64,000 nucleotides of DNA from assembly GCA_964353865.1 (NCBI GenBank), contig CAYGXJ010000120.1, forward strand, positions 24,038 through 88,037, read 5' to 3'. The notes under the pieces were generated by a model. The model ran no database searches. It was given only the letters and a program-made list of their open reading frames with translations, and had not been told where the DNA came from. Origin of the DNA: RBG-16-64-43 sp964353865 (GTDB lineage Bacteria > Chloroflexota > Anaerolineae > Anaerolineales > RBG-16-64-43). The position numbers and the translations under genes are program-made. This document shows, in pieces, positions 1 to 8,646 of this stretch (its first letter is position 1; every line of letters begins with the position of its first letter).

Positions 1-395
1 CCGACGGACACGAAATCGGTAACCGTCCCGCGAGTCAGGCGATCGATTAGGTTGCCCAGCGCACCGCCGAGCTGGAGCCCCAGCGCGAAGCGGATGAGCC
101 ACGAGGCACGCTCGACGTTGCGATAGTAGTAGATGATGGCGCCCGAAACGATGATGGCCAGGACGGTGAAGACCATGCCTCCGTTCTGAAAGAGGCCGAA
201 GGCCGCGCCGGTATTCGTCCAGTGCACGATGCGTGCGTAGGGCGCCAGCCACTCGAGCGGCATCCATACCTCACCCAGCGCGAGAAGTGTTCGCACCAGG
301 TGTTTGGTGTATTGGTCGAGCAGCACGATCGCACCGGCGATCGCCGCCAGAACGGCGTAGGTGCGCACCAGCATGGCACGAGGGGAAGTGGGCAT
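1..395 (-). CDS. lspA: Lipoprotein signal peptidase (signal peptidase II), C-terminus cut by window edge
   Basis: LspA is an inner-membrane aspartic protease that removes the signal peptide of lipidated prolipoproteins. My reverse translation from the ATG at 395 gives 131 residues that run off the left edge. It shows the DQYTK motif in the first segment, then NTGAAFG, then GALGNLIDR followed by TDF, which carry the conserved Asn and Asp residues of the family. Four hydrophobic segments are expected and at least three are visible. It lies 92 bases downstream of ileS on the same strand, the classic ileS-lspA linkage. A strong hairpin and a promoter-like element in the gap suggest separate transcription. 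Several lipoproteins later in the window are plausible substrates. Confidence 0.93.
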   Translation of the reverse strand, partial: MPTSPRAMLVRTYAVLAAIAGAIVLLDQYTKHLVRTLLALGEVWMPLEWLAPYARIVHWTNTGAAFGLFQNGGMVFTVLAIIVSGAIIYYYRNVERASWLIRFALGLQLGGALGNLIDRLTRGTVTDFVSV

Positions 396-402
396 GAGCC
401 GA

Positions 403-431
403 ATTGTAATCCAAGCATGGCGCCATGCCAG
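403..431 (-). promoter_or_regulatory. Promoter-like element placing lspA start near +1
   Basis: Reading the minus strand, a TACAAT -10 box (408 to 403) lies 17 bases from CTGGCA (431 to 426), a 4/6 match to the -35 consensus. Only seven bases separate the -10 box from the lspA ATG, so the mRNA would be leaderless or nearly so. No Shine-Dalgarno sequence is seen. Confidence 0.45.
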
Positions 432-458
432 GCCCGGCTCGCGCGTGCGAGCCGGGCC
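431..458 (-). terminator. Strong hairpin after ileS
   Basis: A perfect 12-bp stem (431-442 with 447-458) closes a four-base loop just past the ileS stop. No T-run follows on the minus strand. A second perfect 14-base palindrome lies at 415-428. Together they may end or attenuate ileS transcription before lspA. Confidence 0.5.
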
Positions 459-487
459 GTAGCGCCATGTCGAAGAGCGCGGCGCGC

Positions 488-3400
488 TTAGCGCGATTTG
501 AGCAAGCCCACCGTCACGTGTTCACCGTCGAACTCGTCATTGACCCAGGGCGCGCCTTCCGGCGCGGCACCCGCGGTGAGCTCGACCGCCAGGGTCTCGC
601 CCATCACGTAGTCGCGGAACTGTTCAATGGCTTGGGCTAGCGTCGCCGAGGCCGAGTAGAACAACCGGATGCGGTCCGAGATCTCCAGGTCCGATGTTTT
701 GCGCAGGTCCTGCACGCGGCGGACGAATTCGCGCGCCATGCCCTCGCGCAGCAAGGAGGGCGTGACGTCGGTCCGCAGCGCGGCCAGCAGGCCCCTCTCC
801 TCCGCAACGGCGAACCCTTCACGCGCGGTCAGGCGGACTTCCACTTCTTCGGGCGTGACCTGGAATTCCTCGCCTTCCACGGACACGGCGAGCGGCGAAC
901 CCGAGAGCAGAGCGCGGGCTGCCTGCTCGGGGTCAAGAGCCAGCAGCGCACTGCGCAGCTTCGGGAAGCGTGCTCCGAATTTGGGGCCCAGCGACTTGGG
1001 CAACGGGTTGAGCGTGTAGGAAACGACCTCTCCCGCCGCATCGAGCGGGCGCACCTTCTTCACATTGAGTTCGTCGCCCAAAAGATCCGCATGGCGCGCG
1101 AGTATCTCCATCTCCTGGGGCGAGGTCACGCTGAAAGCGATTTCCGGCAGCGGCTGGCGCACCTTGCGATTGGCCTTGTTGCGCGCCGCGTGACCGAGCG
1201 AGGCCCAGCGCAGCACCTGCCGCATCTCCCCGTTCAGACCCTCGTCGATCAGCGTGCGGTCGTACTCGGGCCAGTCGGCCAGATGAACGGACTCGGGGGC
1301 CTCCTTATCGAGCGAAACCACCAGGTTGCGGTACAACGCATCCGCCAGGAAGGGCATGGCCGGTGCGATGAGACGCGCGACCGTCACCAGACATTCGTAG
1401 AGCGTGGCGTAAGCGGCCCGCTTGTCGCCGCTCTCGCCCGCCCGCCAGAAACGCCGCCGCGATCGGCGCAGGTACCAGTTCGAAAGTCGGTCGACGAACG
1501 TCTCCACCGGACGGGTGGCCCCGAGCACATCGTAGTTCTCCATGGCCTCGCTCACCTGGCGGGTGAGCACGTGCAACTCGGAGAGGATCCAGCGGTCGAG
1601 ATCGTTGTCGCTGCGGCCGGTGCGTCCTCCCGCCGGGTGGCCCAAGCTGGCCATACGCAGCAACGCCTCATCCGGCTGCCATCCGTCCAGCGTTGCGTAA
1701 GTCACGAAGAACGAGTAAGTGTTCCATAGGGTCAGCGTGAAATTGCGGATGACCTCGCCCACCAGATCGGTGGAGAAGCGGCGTTCCTGCCCGGGGGGCG
1801 AGGCCGTGTAGAGGTACCAGCGGAAGGCATCCGCCCCGTGGGCGTTTAGAACATCCCACGGGTCGACCACATTCCCCCGGGATTTCGACATCTTCTGCCC
1901 GTCACCATCCAGGATCAGGCCGAGGCACAGTACGTTGCGGAAGGCGACGTTGTCGAAGAGAAGTGTCGCAATGGCGTGCAGTGAATAGAACCAGCCTCGC
2001 GTTTGGTCTACCGCTTCGCAGATATAGTCGGCCGGGAATTGTGCACGGAAGAGCTCCTCGTTTTCGAAGGGATAGTGCCACTGCGCCACCGGCATCGAGC
2101 CCGAATCGAACCACACATCGATCAGTTCGGGCACGCGCTTCATCTCCGCTTCGCCACATGTGGGGCACGGCCACTCGACGCGATCCACATACGGCCGGTG
2201 CAGGTCGAGGGCGGCCTGAGATTTCCCGCTGAGCGATTCGAGTTCGGCCAGCGAGCCCACGCACATTTGGTGGTGGCAGCCCGGGCATTCCCACACCGGC
2301 AGCGGCGTCCCCCAGTAGCGCTCTCGGCCGAGAGCCCAATCCACATTGTTGGCCAGCCAGTTGCCGAAGCGCCCGCGTTTGATGTGCTCCGGGTACCAGT
2401 TGACGGTGTCATTGAGTGCCACCAGCCGCTCTTTGATCTGGGTGGTGCGGATGTACCAGGTGCTGCGCGCGTAGTAGAGCAGCGGCGTGTGGCATCGCCA
2501 GCAGAACGGGTAAGTGTGGCGGATGGTGCCGCTGCGCAGTAGCAGGCCGCGCGAGGCCAGGTCCTTCTCGATCAGCGGATCGGCTTGCTTCACGAACATC
2601 CCTTGCCAGGGTGTAACCTCCGGAACGAAGTTGCCGCGCGGGTCGACCGTCATCGAAATGGGCAAGTCGTTTTCGAGCGCGGCTTGCATGTCGTCGGCGC
2701 CAAAAGCCGGTGCCATGTGGACGATCCCCGTGCCTTCCGCAGTGCTGACGAAATCTCCAAGGATCACGCGGTGGGCCGGCTTCTCCAGCGGCATGAAGGT
2801 GAACAGTGGCTGGTAGCGCCGATCGCGCAGTTCCTCGCCCAGGTAATCGCCAACCACTTTGAACTCCTCGCCCTGCAGGACCTGGTCGACCAGATCCTTG
2901 GCCAGGATGAGGTACTCGTGTCCACCGCCGGCCGTGGTGCGTTCCACACGCGCGTACATCACCTTGGGATGGACGGCCAGCGCCACGTTCGCCGGCAGTG
3001 TCCAGGGCGTGGTGGTCCACACCAGGAAGGAGGTTTGCGGGTCGTCGCGCAACGGGAAGCGCACAAAGACGGACGGATCGGGCGTGTCCTGCTCGTACCC
3101 CTGGGCTACCTCGTGGTCGGAAAGCGGCGTGCCACACCGCGGGCAATAGGGGACGACCTTGAAGCCCTGATACAGCAGCCCGCGCTCCCAGAGTTGTTTG
3201 AGGATCCACCACACCGATTCGATATAGTCGTTGGTGTAGGTGACGTAGGCGTCGCTGAGATCAACCCAGAAGGCGATCCTTTCGGTGAGTTTCTCCCAAT
3301 CCTGGATGTAGCGAAAGACCGAGGTGCGACAGCGCTCGTTGAATTTGTCGATGCCGTAGGCCTCGATCTGGTCTTTGCCCGTGAAGCCGAGCTCCTTTTC

Positions 3401-3688
3401 CACCTCGATCTCAACCGGCAGGCCATGGGTGTCCCATCCGCCGCGCCGCCGCACATGGAATCCGCGCATGGTACGGTAGCGCGGGAAGAGATCTTTGAAC
3501 GCGCGCGCCAAGACGTGGTGGGTCCCCGGGCGGCCGTTGGCGGTGGGCGGGCCCTCGAAGAATACCCACTCCGGGTTGCCACGGCGGTTGTCGAGCGAGC
3601 GATGGAAGATGTCACGCTCCTTCCAGAAGCGCAGCACCTCCTGCTCCAGCCGCTTGGCGTCGAAATGCGATGTGACGGCTTCGAACAT
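488..3688 (-). CDS. ileS: Isoleucyl-tRNA synthetase, type 2 (eukaryote-like)
   Basis: This cytoplasmic class I synthetase charges tRNA-Ile and edits misactivated valine. The 1066-residue length fits the long IleRS2 group. The HIGH-like motif is GTHH at about residues 55-58 after PPTANGRP, and KMSKS is at 599-603. The CP1 editing domain occupies the region between them, and the anticodon-binding domain follows KMSKS. Zinc-type cysteine pairs are visible within the CP1 region and again near residue 470. IleRS2 enzymes are known for low sensitivity to mupirocin; whether that holds here is inference. The gene follows alaX by 50 bases and lies under a T-box leader, so expression should respond to uncharged tRNA. 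Confidence 0.97.
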   Translation of the reverse strand: MFEAVTSHFDAKRLEQEVLRFWKERDIFHRSLDNRRGNPEWVFFEGPPTANGRPGTHHVLARAFKDLFPRYRTMRGFHVRRRGGWDTHGLPVEIEVEKELGFTGKDQIEAYGIDKFNERCRTSVFRYIQDWEKLTERIAFWVDLSDAYVTYTNDYIESVWWILKQLWERGLLYQGFKVVPYCPRCGTPLSDHEVAQGYEQDTPDPSVFVRFPLRDDPQTSFLVWTTTPWTLPANVALAVHPKVMYARVERTTAGGGHEYLILAKDLVDQVLQGEEFKVVGDYLGEELRDRRYQPLFTFMPLEKPAHRVILGDFVSTAEGTGIVHMAPAFGADDMQAALENDLPISMTVDPRGNFVPEVTPWQGMFVKQADPLIEKDLASRGLLLRSGTIRHTYPFCWRCHTPLLYYARSTWYIRTTQIKERLVALNDTVNWYPEHIKRGRFGNWLANNVDWALGRERYWGTPLPVWECPGCHHQMCVGSLAELESLSGKSQAALDLHRPYVDRVEWPCPTCGEAEMKRVPELIDVWFDSGSMPVAQWHYPFENEELFRAQFPADYICEAVDQTRGWFYSLHAIATLLFDNVAFRNVLCLGLILDGDGQKMSKSRGNVVDPWDVLNAHGADAFRWYLYTASPPGQERRFSTDLVGEVIRNFTLTLWNTYSFFVTYATLDGWQPDEALLRMASLGHPAGGRTGRSDNDLDRWILSELHVLTRQVSEAMENYDVLGATRPVETFVDRLSNWYLRRSRRRFWRAGESGDKRAAYATLYECLVTVARLIAPAMPFLADALYRNLVVSLDKEAPESVHLADWPEYDRTLIDEGLNGEMRQVLRWASLGHAARNKANRKVRQPLPEIAFSVTSPQEMEILARHADLLGDELNVKKVRPLDAAGEVVSYTLNPLPKSLGPKFGARFPKLRSALLALDPEQAARALLSGSPLAVSVEGEEFQVTPEEVEVRLTAREGFAVAEERGLLAALRTDVTPSLLREGMAREFVRRVQDLRKTSDLEISDRIRLFYSASATLAQAIEQFRDYVMGETLAVELTAGAAPEGAPWVNDEFDGEHVTVGLLKSR

Positions 3689-3738
3689 GCGTGCCTCCCA
3701 CTCTCATCGCGGCACTCGCGCGCGGCGGGCCGCGCCGA

Positions 3739-4446
3739 TCACGCGAGGGCGATTTCCAGACGTTTGTTGATGCGCCCCTTGCTCTTGTAGTCCGCGATGC
3801 GGATCGTCCCCACCTCGCGCGTGTTGGCCAGGTGCGTGCCGCCGTCGGCCTGCAGATCCAGCCCCACGATTTCCACCACGCGGATTTCGTGCAGGCCTTC
3901 CGGCAGCAGGTTGATTCTGGTGCGGATCAGGTCCGGAATCGCCAGCGCCTCATCCCGCGGAAGCAGACGCACCCTCACCTCGCGCGCCATTTCCACTTCC
4001 CGATTCGCCCGACCTTCGATTTCGCGGACCAGGTCCTGATGCATGTTCTCAAACTCGAAATCCATTCGGGCGCGCAGCACGTCCATGTTGCCGCCCGTGA
4101 CGTGCGCCCCGTAATCGCGCCAGATGACGCCGCACAAAACGTGCAGCGCCGTGTGGACGCGCATCAGTGCGTAACGCCGATCCCAATCCAGCCGGCCGCG
4201 GATGCGCTCGCCAGCGGCAGGAGGAATACCTCCGCACGAGTGCATCACAACCGCGTTCTCTTTGCGCACGCCGCCAACGGACCAGGTGCGGCTCCCCGCT
4301 TCCAGGATACCCTGGTCGCATGGCTGCCCGCCGCCGCCAGGATAGAAAGCGGTGCGGTCGAGCACCACTCCCGCCGGGCCGGCCTCCAGCACCTGGGCTT
4401 CAAAATCGCGCATGTACGAATCGGTGTGGTAGATGAGCTCGGTCAT
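3739..4446 (-). CDS. alaX: AlaX-type alanyl-tRNA editing protein
   Basis: AlaX proteins are free-standing relatives of the AlaRS editing domain that deacylate Ser- or Gly-tRNA-Ala. The 235-residue protein has FYPGGGGQP near residue 35, a zinc motif HTALH (H98, H102), and GGTHLANTREVG around 202-213 with H205 as a further ligand. The Cys often found just before GGTH is replaced by the sequence QAD, as in many AlaX-M proteins. No AlaRS catalytic domain is attached. It is the first gene behind the T-box leader and precedes ileS by 50 bases, so it should be induced with the isoleucine enzyme, which is an unusual pairing. Confidence 0.92.
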   Translation of the reverse strand: MTELIYHTDSYMRDFEAQVLEAGPAGVVLDRTAFYPGGGGQPCDQGILEAGSRTWSVGGVRKENAVVMHSCGGIPPAAGERIRGRLDWDRRYALMRVHTALHVLCGVIWRDYGAHVTGGNMDVLRARMDFEFENMHQDLVREIEGRANREVEMAREVRVRLLPRDEALAIPDLIRTRINLLPEGLHEIRVVEIVGLDLQADGGTHLANTREVGTIRIADYKSKGRINKRLEIALA

Positions 4447-4468
4447 TCGCCCTTCCGATGCGCCGCCG

Positions 4469-4735
4469 CATTAAACAGAAATCCCCGCCCACCACAGGGA
4501 CGGGAGATCCGCGGTACCACCCTGATTCCTCCCTCGCGGGAGGCGCTCAACCGGGCACGTGTGCATGCCCGCGCTCGAATAACGGTGAGCGGTCCGGCTG
4601 AGTCTACAAGCGCAGGGCGCCTTCGGTCAGCAGCTCCGGAAGGATTTTCGGCACCCGATCCGCGCCCGGCTCTCACCACTCCCGGGCTCGCTGCGCAGAT
4701 TGTAGGGCGCCTACTCGTTTCCATCAACGCCGATT
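4469..4735 (-). promoter_or_regulatory. T-box riboswitch, probably tRNA-Ile responsive
   Basis: On the minus strand the conserved T-box core AGGGTGGTACCGCG lies at 4523 to 4510. It is followed by a GC-rich hairpin (4507-4480) and a T-rich run ending near 4472, the expected intrinsic terminator. Upstream, stem I-like sequence runs from about 4735 to 4620. A candidate ATC (Ile) specifier sits at 4645-4643, just before the sequence CTTCCGGAGCTGC. The TGGT bulge would pair with a tRNA carrying discriminator A, as tRNA-Ile does. The core sequence is certain by eye; the exact specifier was assigned without folding the RNA. Confidence 0.9.
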
Positions 4736-4747
4736 TCGGTTTCGCCC

Positions 4748-4777
4748 ATTATGCCACACTCGCGCGATGCCGGTCAA
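4748..4777 (-). promoter_or_regulatory. Sigma-70-type promoter of the T-box/alaX/ileS operon
   Basis: On the minus strand TTGACC (4777-4772) and CATAAT (4753-4748) are separated by 18 bases. The predicted start is close to 4740, at the beginning of the T-box leader. The stretch from 4778 to 5043 upstream shows no convincing gene. Confidence 0.75.
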
Positions 4778-5043
4778 GGCGCGCTGGATTCCACGCTTCA
4801 GCCGGTCCGCGGCCGCCTAGCATGGCGTGTGTCGCTTGGATGATCACGAGCCAGGCAGATGCACACAGGGCGGAGCGGCCTGCGGGGCCGCTGCGCTTGG
4901 GGAAAACCAAGTCCCCTCTCCTTGGTGTATGGAGTGGGGACTCCTGTCGCCAATCGTTGGATTCTTAGGCCCGATTGCGAGCCTGTTGCGCACGCGCCGA
5001 GGATCGGCCCTCGGGCGGAGGCGCGCCTGCCACGTCGGGGGGG

Positions 5044-5733
5044 TCAGGGGCTAGCTTGCCGCTGGCGCACCTGACGCGCAATGAGTGCGACTGCGATCAG
5101 CGCTAGGCCGATGACGACCAAACCCGGCAGGCCTGCATCTTCGGCAAACCCGGTCTTGGGCAATGCCGCCGGCGTGATGCTGGCCGCGGCCTGCGGCGCG
5201 ATCGCGGTGACCGTTGCGGGTGTCAGCGAGGCCAGCGCGGCGCGCGTTGCGGCGGCCTTGTTCGCGGCAATATCCGCGGTGGGGGCCGCGACGGTTCCGG
5301 CCGGCGTCATCTCGGTCGCCGTCGTCGCCCACGCGGTCGTCACGGGGGCCGCGGTGGTTCCAGCGGCGCTTGTCACGGCAACTGTGGTTACCAGTGTCGG
5401 CGTGCCCGGGGCCGCGGTCACAGCGATCACTTTGGTGGCCGTCGGCTTGAGCGGGGTGACCGTCGCGGTGGCGGTCGAGGGCGGCAGCGTGGGCTGGACT
5501 TGAGCGCCGGCCGTCTGTGTGACACTCATGGCCACAGCCGTGTTCTGAGCACTGATCGTTGCGACCTGGTCGGTTCGTCCGGCGCGCAAACGCGGCGCCA
5601 GCACGAAAGCGTAGACCAACAGCGCCACAACCGCGATGATCAGCACCCCTCCCATGATGGCGGCGACGATAATGAACAGTCGGTTGCCGCCCTCTGCGGG
5701 CGGCGGTGCGCTCACGTCAAAGTTATCGGTCAT
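5044..5733 (-). CDS. LPKTG-anchored membrane/surface protein with Ala/Thr-rich stalk
   Basis: The 229-residue protein has no recognisable enzymatic domain. A short acidic N-terminus is followed by a strongly hydrophobic segment at about 18-46, then about 140 residues rich in Ala, Thr, Pro and Val. At 191-195 it carries LPKTG, followed by a second hydrophobic segment (about 201-220) and a basic tail, the classical layout of a sortase sorting signal. The start at 5733 is supported by an AGGAGA ribosome-binding site. It lies 73 bases downstream of the MutL-like operon on the same strand and may be its last gene. No sortase is present in the window. The N-terminal segment could be a signal peptide or a second anchor. 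Confidence 0.8.
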   Translation of the reverse strand: MTDNFDVSAPPPAEGGNRLFIIVAAIMGGVLIIAVVALLVYAFVLAPRLRAGRTDQVATISAQNTAVAMSVTQTAGAQVQPTLPPSTATATVTPLKPTATKVIAVTAAPGTPTLVTTVAVTSAAGTTAAPVTTAWATTATEMTPAGTVAAPTADIAANKAAATRAALASLTPATVTAIAPQAAASITPAALPKTGFAEDAGLPGLVVIGLALIAVALIARQVRQRQASP

Positions 5734-5806
5734 CGCTCGGTTCTCCTTCCTCTATCATCGCCTGCAACCACGCCCTGGGGTGTGCGGCTGCGCGGCCAGG
5801 AGTGCT

Positions 5807-6865
5807 TCATTCGAGAATATCCACGTTGGCCAGCGGGACGAGCACCATGCCTTCCTCGGTCAGTTCGACCTCGAGGCAGGCAGCCAACAGCCCGCTGGGC
5901 AAGGCGACCATACCGTGCGGCATCGAGGCAATCGTGCCTACCTTGCCCGCGTACGGCGCGCGGATGATGCGCACCCTGCGACCGACCACCGGCGCCACGC
6001 CCTCCGCCGGCACATCCGCCGTCCCGACGGCCGGGAGCGGGATGACCAACTCCGGCCGGCTGCCCAACCAAGCGTTTAGCGGTTGGGCGTTCAGGCTCGC
6101 GTCGCGGCCGACGTTGGTGGCCAGGAGTTCAAAGGCGGCGCTGTTCATCGGCCGCATGCCAAATCCGTCGGTGAGTGCCAGGGCGAAATGCGCCTCGCGC
6201 GCCGCCGGAACGAGAGCCGCCGGCATGCTGCCCACCATCAACCCGCGCACCGGCAAATTGGCCAGGGCCTGCAGCACGTCCGGCCGCGTCACCCGGCCCG
6301 CCACGACAATTGTGCTGCGCAGGCCAATGTCAATCGCCTCCGGCGTCAATTCGGTATCCGCCGAGGGAGTGGCCATGCGCAGGACTCCGACCTCTTCGCG
6401 GCCGTTGCCCCATACCGCTTCGACCAGCGCACCGATGGTCTCGATCGTCACCGAGCGCTCGGCCTCCATTCCCACCACAACACCCGGAAGCCCAGCGCGC
6501 AATTCAAACGGCTCGCCGACCGCCTCGAACACCAGCCGCCCTTCTCCCTGCACGATCACCCGGCCGCCCATCGGCGCGCGCACCACCCTGCGCATCCAGC
6601 CCACCGGGCCGGCCAGGATATCGCCATGGCTGACCGCGTCCCCCGCCTTGTAGCGGAAATACTGGTCCGCCTTCTTGGGCGGCACCCCCAGGTGGTGGGC
6701 GACGTCGATCAGAAAATGCTTGGGATACAGGGTGGTTCGACCGATCAAGTCGCCGGCCTGCACCTTCTGATTCAAGCGTGCAGTGATCGTGCCAGGCAGC
6801 GGCAAAGCACGCCGCCGGCGCACTATCACCAGGGGGGCAACGTGAGTCTGGGTTGGCAGGTCCAT
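5807..6865 (-). CDS. Lipoyl-like/KOW-domain protein of the MutL-like operon
   Basis: This 352-residue protein is not a family I can name. Near the N-terminus it has a barrel-sandwich-like stretch, with LPLPGTI, VQAGDLIGR and further on APMGGRVIV, resembling lipoyl/biotinyl-type or RnfC-like hybrid domains; no biotinylation lysine motif is apparent. The last 65 residues look like a KOW/SH3-type barrel (RIIRAPYAGKVGTI). No membrane segment is evident, so it is probably cytoplasmic. I chose the ATG at 6865, nine bases past the upstream stop, over an earlier in-frame start at 6898 that would overlap the upstream gene by 25 bases. It closes the tightly packed operon. Confidence 0.75.
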   Translation of the reverse strand: MDLPTQTHVAPLVIVRRRRALPLPGTITARLNQKVQAGDLIGRTTLYPKHFLIDVAHHLGVPPKKADQYFRYKAGDAVSHGDILAGPVGWMRRVVRAPMGGRVIVQGEGRLVFEAVGEPFELRAGLPGVVVGMEAERSVTIETIGALVEAVWGNGREEVGVLRMATPSADTELTPEAIDIGLRSTIVVAGRVTRPDVLQALANLPVRGLMVGSMPAALVPAAREAHFALALTDGFGMRPMNSAAFELLATNVGRDASLNAQPLNAWLGSRPELVIPLPAVGTADVPAEGVAPVVGRRVRIIRAPYAGKVGTIASMPHGMVALPSGLLAACLEVELTEEGMVLVPLANVDILE

Positions 6866-6873
6866 CGTCTCTC

Positions 6874-8646
6874 TCAGGCCCCGATCTGCATCAACCACTC
6901 TTCCTGGGCGCGGCGCTGCTTCTCGCGCTCTACTGGCAGCACCAGCGGACGGCCGCGCGCATCCAGGATCACGCCCACCAGCCCGCCGCTGACGGTGATC
7001 GTCCCTCCATGGCCGGCGCCGCCCAAGCCCAGGTCGAAGCGGCGGCTGGGCTGAACGGCCAGGCGGGCCTTCTCGCCCATCGGCAAGGGCAGCACTTCGA
7101 TCGAACCGGCCAGGACCTGGCCGCGCACCTGGCGGCCGGATTCATAAGCCAGCGTATAGCGCATGGCCGTCTCGCCCTGCCGCCCTCGGCCCGCCGGCGC
7201 GACGACGGTTCCCAGGCTCGGGAAGCTGGACGAGCTAAGCACCTGCACGACGGCCAACGGGTTCACCCGCGCCGCTGCGCCGAGCAGCGGGAGCAAGCCG
7301 TGCGCGTCGAGGACCAGCGTGGTGATGCCAGCCGGTTCGAGCCCGTCCAGAAGTATCAGCGCTGCCTGGCCCGCACGAGGCGCACGAGCCAACACCGAGC
7401 CCGCGCCCAGGATCGGTTCGAGCAACGGTAGAAGCGCCGGCCACGGGCGGGCGCGCCGCAAATGCCAGGAGGGCGCCGCCGCTTGCACGGCCACCCGCAG
7501 CAGTTGGCGCGCCACGGCCTGCTCAATCCACAGATCCTCGACCGTAGCGGGGACCGAGCGCGGGTAGAGCGATTTGTTGTAGAGGTAATCGCGCACGTGG
7601 CCGTCGGAGAGATCCACCGGCAGCCAGCGCACGATCTCCTCCAGCGCGCAATGCTCGAGCAGGCCCACCGTCTCGCGCCCGAGGTTGAGGTCCGGGCGCA
7701 CCGAGAGATCCACCGTCGGCCCGAAGCTCGCGGCCAAGATGGTCGAGCCGGCGCCAATTGAAGCCGCCAAGACGCCTTTGCTGCCCTCGTAGGCCTGACC
7801 CAAGAAGCGCACGATGGTGCCGATGCCCAGGGCGCCGGGCGTGAGCGCGCCGGCCGTCCATGAGAGCGGCTCGTCGAGGCCACTGATTTTGGTGCGCAGC
7901 AACTCGACCACCCGGTGATTGAGTTCGGTGCGCGAGCCATCTATCGATTCGATTTCCAGGCTGGGTCGGACATTCGGGCCAACGTAGACCGCGCCCACAT
8001 CCTTCAGCAATACACGCACTCGATCGGCCACCTCGCCGTTACCCACAAAAAGAATCTGCGGGCGGGTATCGACCGAAAACAGGTGCACGCTCAGCCCCAC
8101 CACTTCGAGTGTTTGCAGCAGCGCCTGCGAGGCGCCGCCTTCCGTGCCGCCGGCGATCACGATCAGGTCGGGGCGGGCCCGGATGAGCACATCCAGAAGC
8201 GATTCTTCACTCTGGCCGTCGCCCAGGCTCACCTCAGCCGCGACCCGCACCGGCGCCGAGCGGGCCAAGTTGCGCACGCTGCGCAGCGAGTATTCGGGCA
8301 GCAGGCCGACCAGGGCAGTGCGCACGTCGGCGGTGAGCGAGAACGAGAGCACCGCCACATCCACACCGTTGCCGTCCGGGCGCGAGGGCAGAATGAGCGA
8401 TCCCTTGTCGTCGAGCAGGCTGCGCGCAACGATGGTGCCGAGAGTCTCCACCGCGTGGTGGATCCCCTCGCTCACATCGAGAAACGGAAACTCGGCTGTG
8501 GTCGGCGCAGTCGTGACACCCAGCAAGCGGTACTGGCTCTCGACTACATCGAACAGAGCCACCCGCGTCGAAACGGTGCCGACATCGACCGCCAGCAGCG
8601 ACTCGGGTTCTTGCTTGATGGGCGCGGTGGCAGTGCGTTCGCTCAT
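6874..8646 (-). CDS. MutL/GlmL-family ASKHA protein
   Basis: The family (glutamate mutase L, an ASKHA-fold ATPase-like protein) is known from the glm locus, where it reactivates or chaperones B12-dependent glutamate mutase. The 590-residue product shows a phosphate-1 loop DVGTVSTR at residues 21-28, a second glycine-rich loop GGTEGGAS at 166-173, and a phosphate-2-like IGAGST at 297-302. No mutase subunits lie in the window. The gene overlaps its upstream neighbour, a membrane protein, by four bases (ATGA). That context suggests a role at the membrane rather than in glutamate fermentation. The family call is firm; the function in this setting is unknown. Confidence 0.85.
   Translation of the reverse strand: MSERTATAPIKQEPESLLAVDVGTVSTRVALFDVVESQYRLLGVTTAPTTAEFPFLDVSEGIHHAVETLGTIVARSLLDDKGSLILPSRPDGNGVDVAVLSFSLTADVRTALVGLLPEYSLRSVRNLARSAPVRVAAEVSLGDGQSEESLLDVLIRARPDLIVIAGGTEGGASQALLQTLEVVGLSVHLFSVDTRPQILFVGNGEVADRVRVLLKDVGAVYVGPNVRPSLEIESIDGSRTELNHRVVELLRTKISGLDEPLSWTAGALTPGALGIGTIVRFLGQAYEGSKGVLAASIGAGSTILAASFGPTVDLSVRPDLNLGRETVGLLEHCALEEIVRWLPVDLSDGHVRDYLYNKSLYPRSVPATVEDLWIEQAVARQLLRVAVQAAAPSWHLRRARPWPALLPLLEPILGAGSVLARAPRAGQAALILLDGLEPAGITTLVLDAHGLLPLLGAAARVNPLAVVQVLSSSSFPSLGTVVAPAGRGRQGETAMRYTLAYESGRQVRGQVLAGSIEVLPLPMGEKARLAVQPSRRFDLGLGGAGHGGTITVSGGLVGVILDARGRPLVLPVEREKQRRAQEEWLMQIGA

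Noticed and set aside
47..418. 123-residue minus frame at the left edge
   Set aside because: It is the wrong frame of the lspA region; the correct frame shows the LspA motifs.
2585..4968. Long plus-strand open frames opposite ileS and alaX
   Set aside because: They lie antisense to conserved synthetase and editing domains and also cover the T-box leader.
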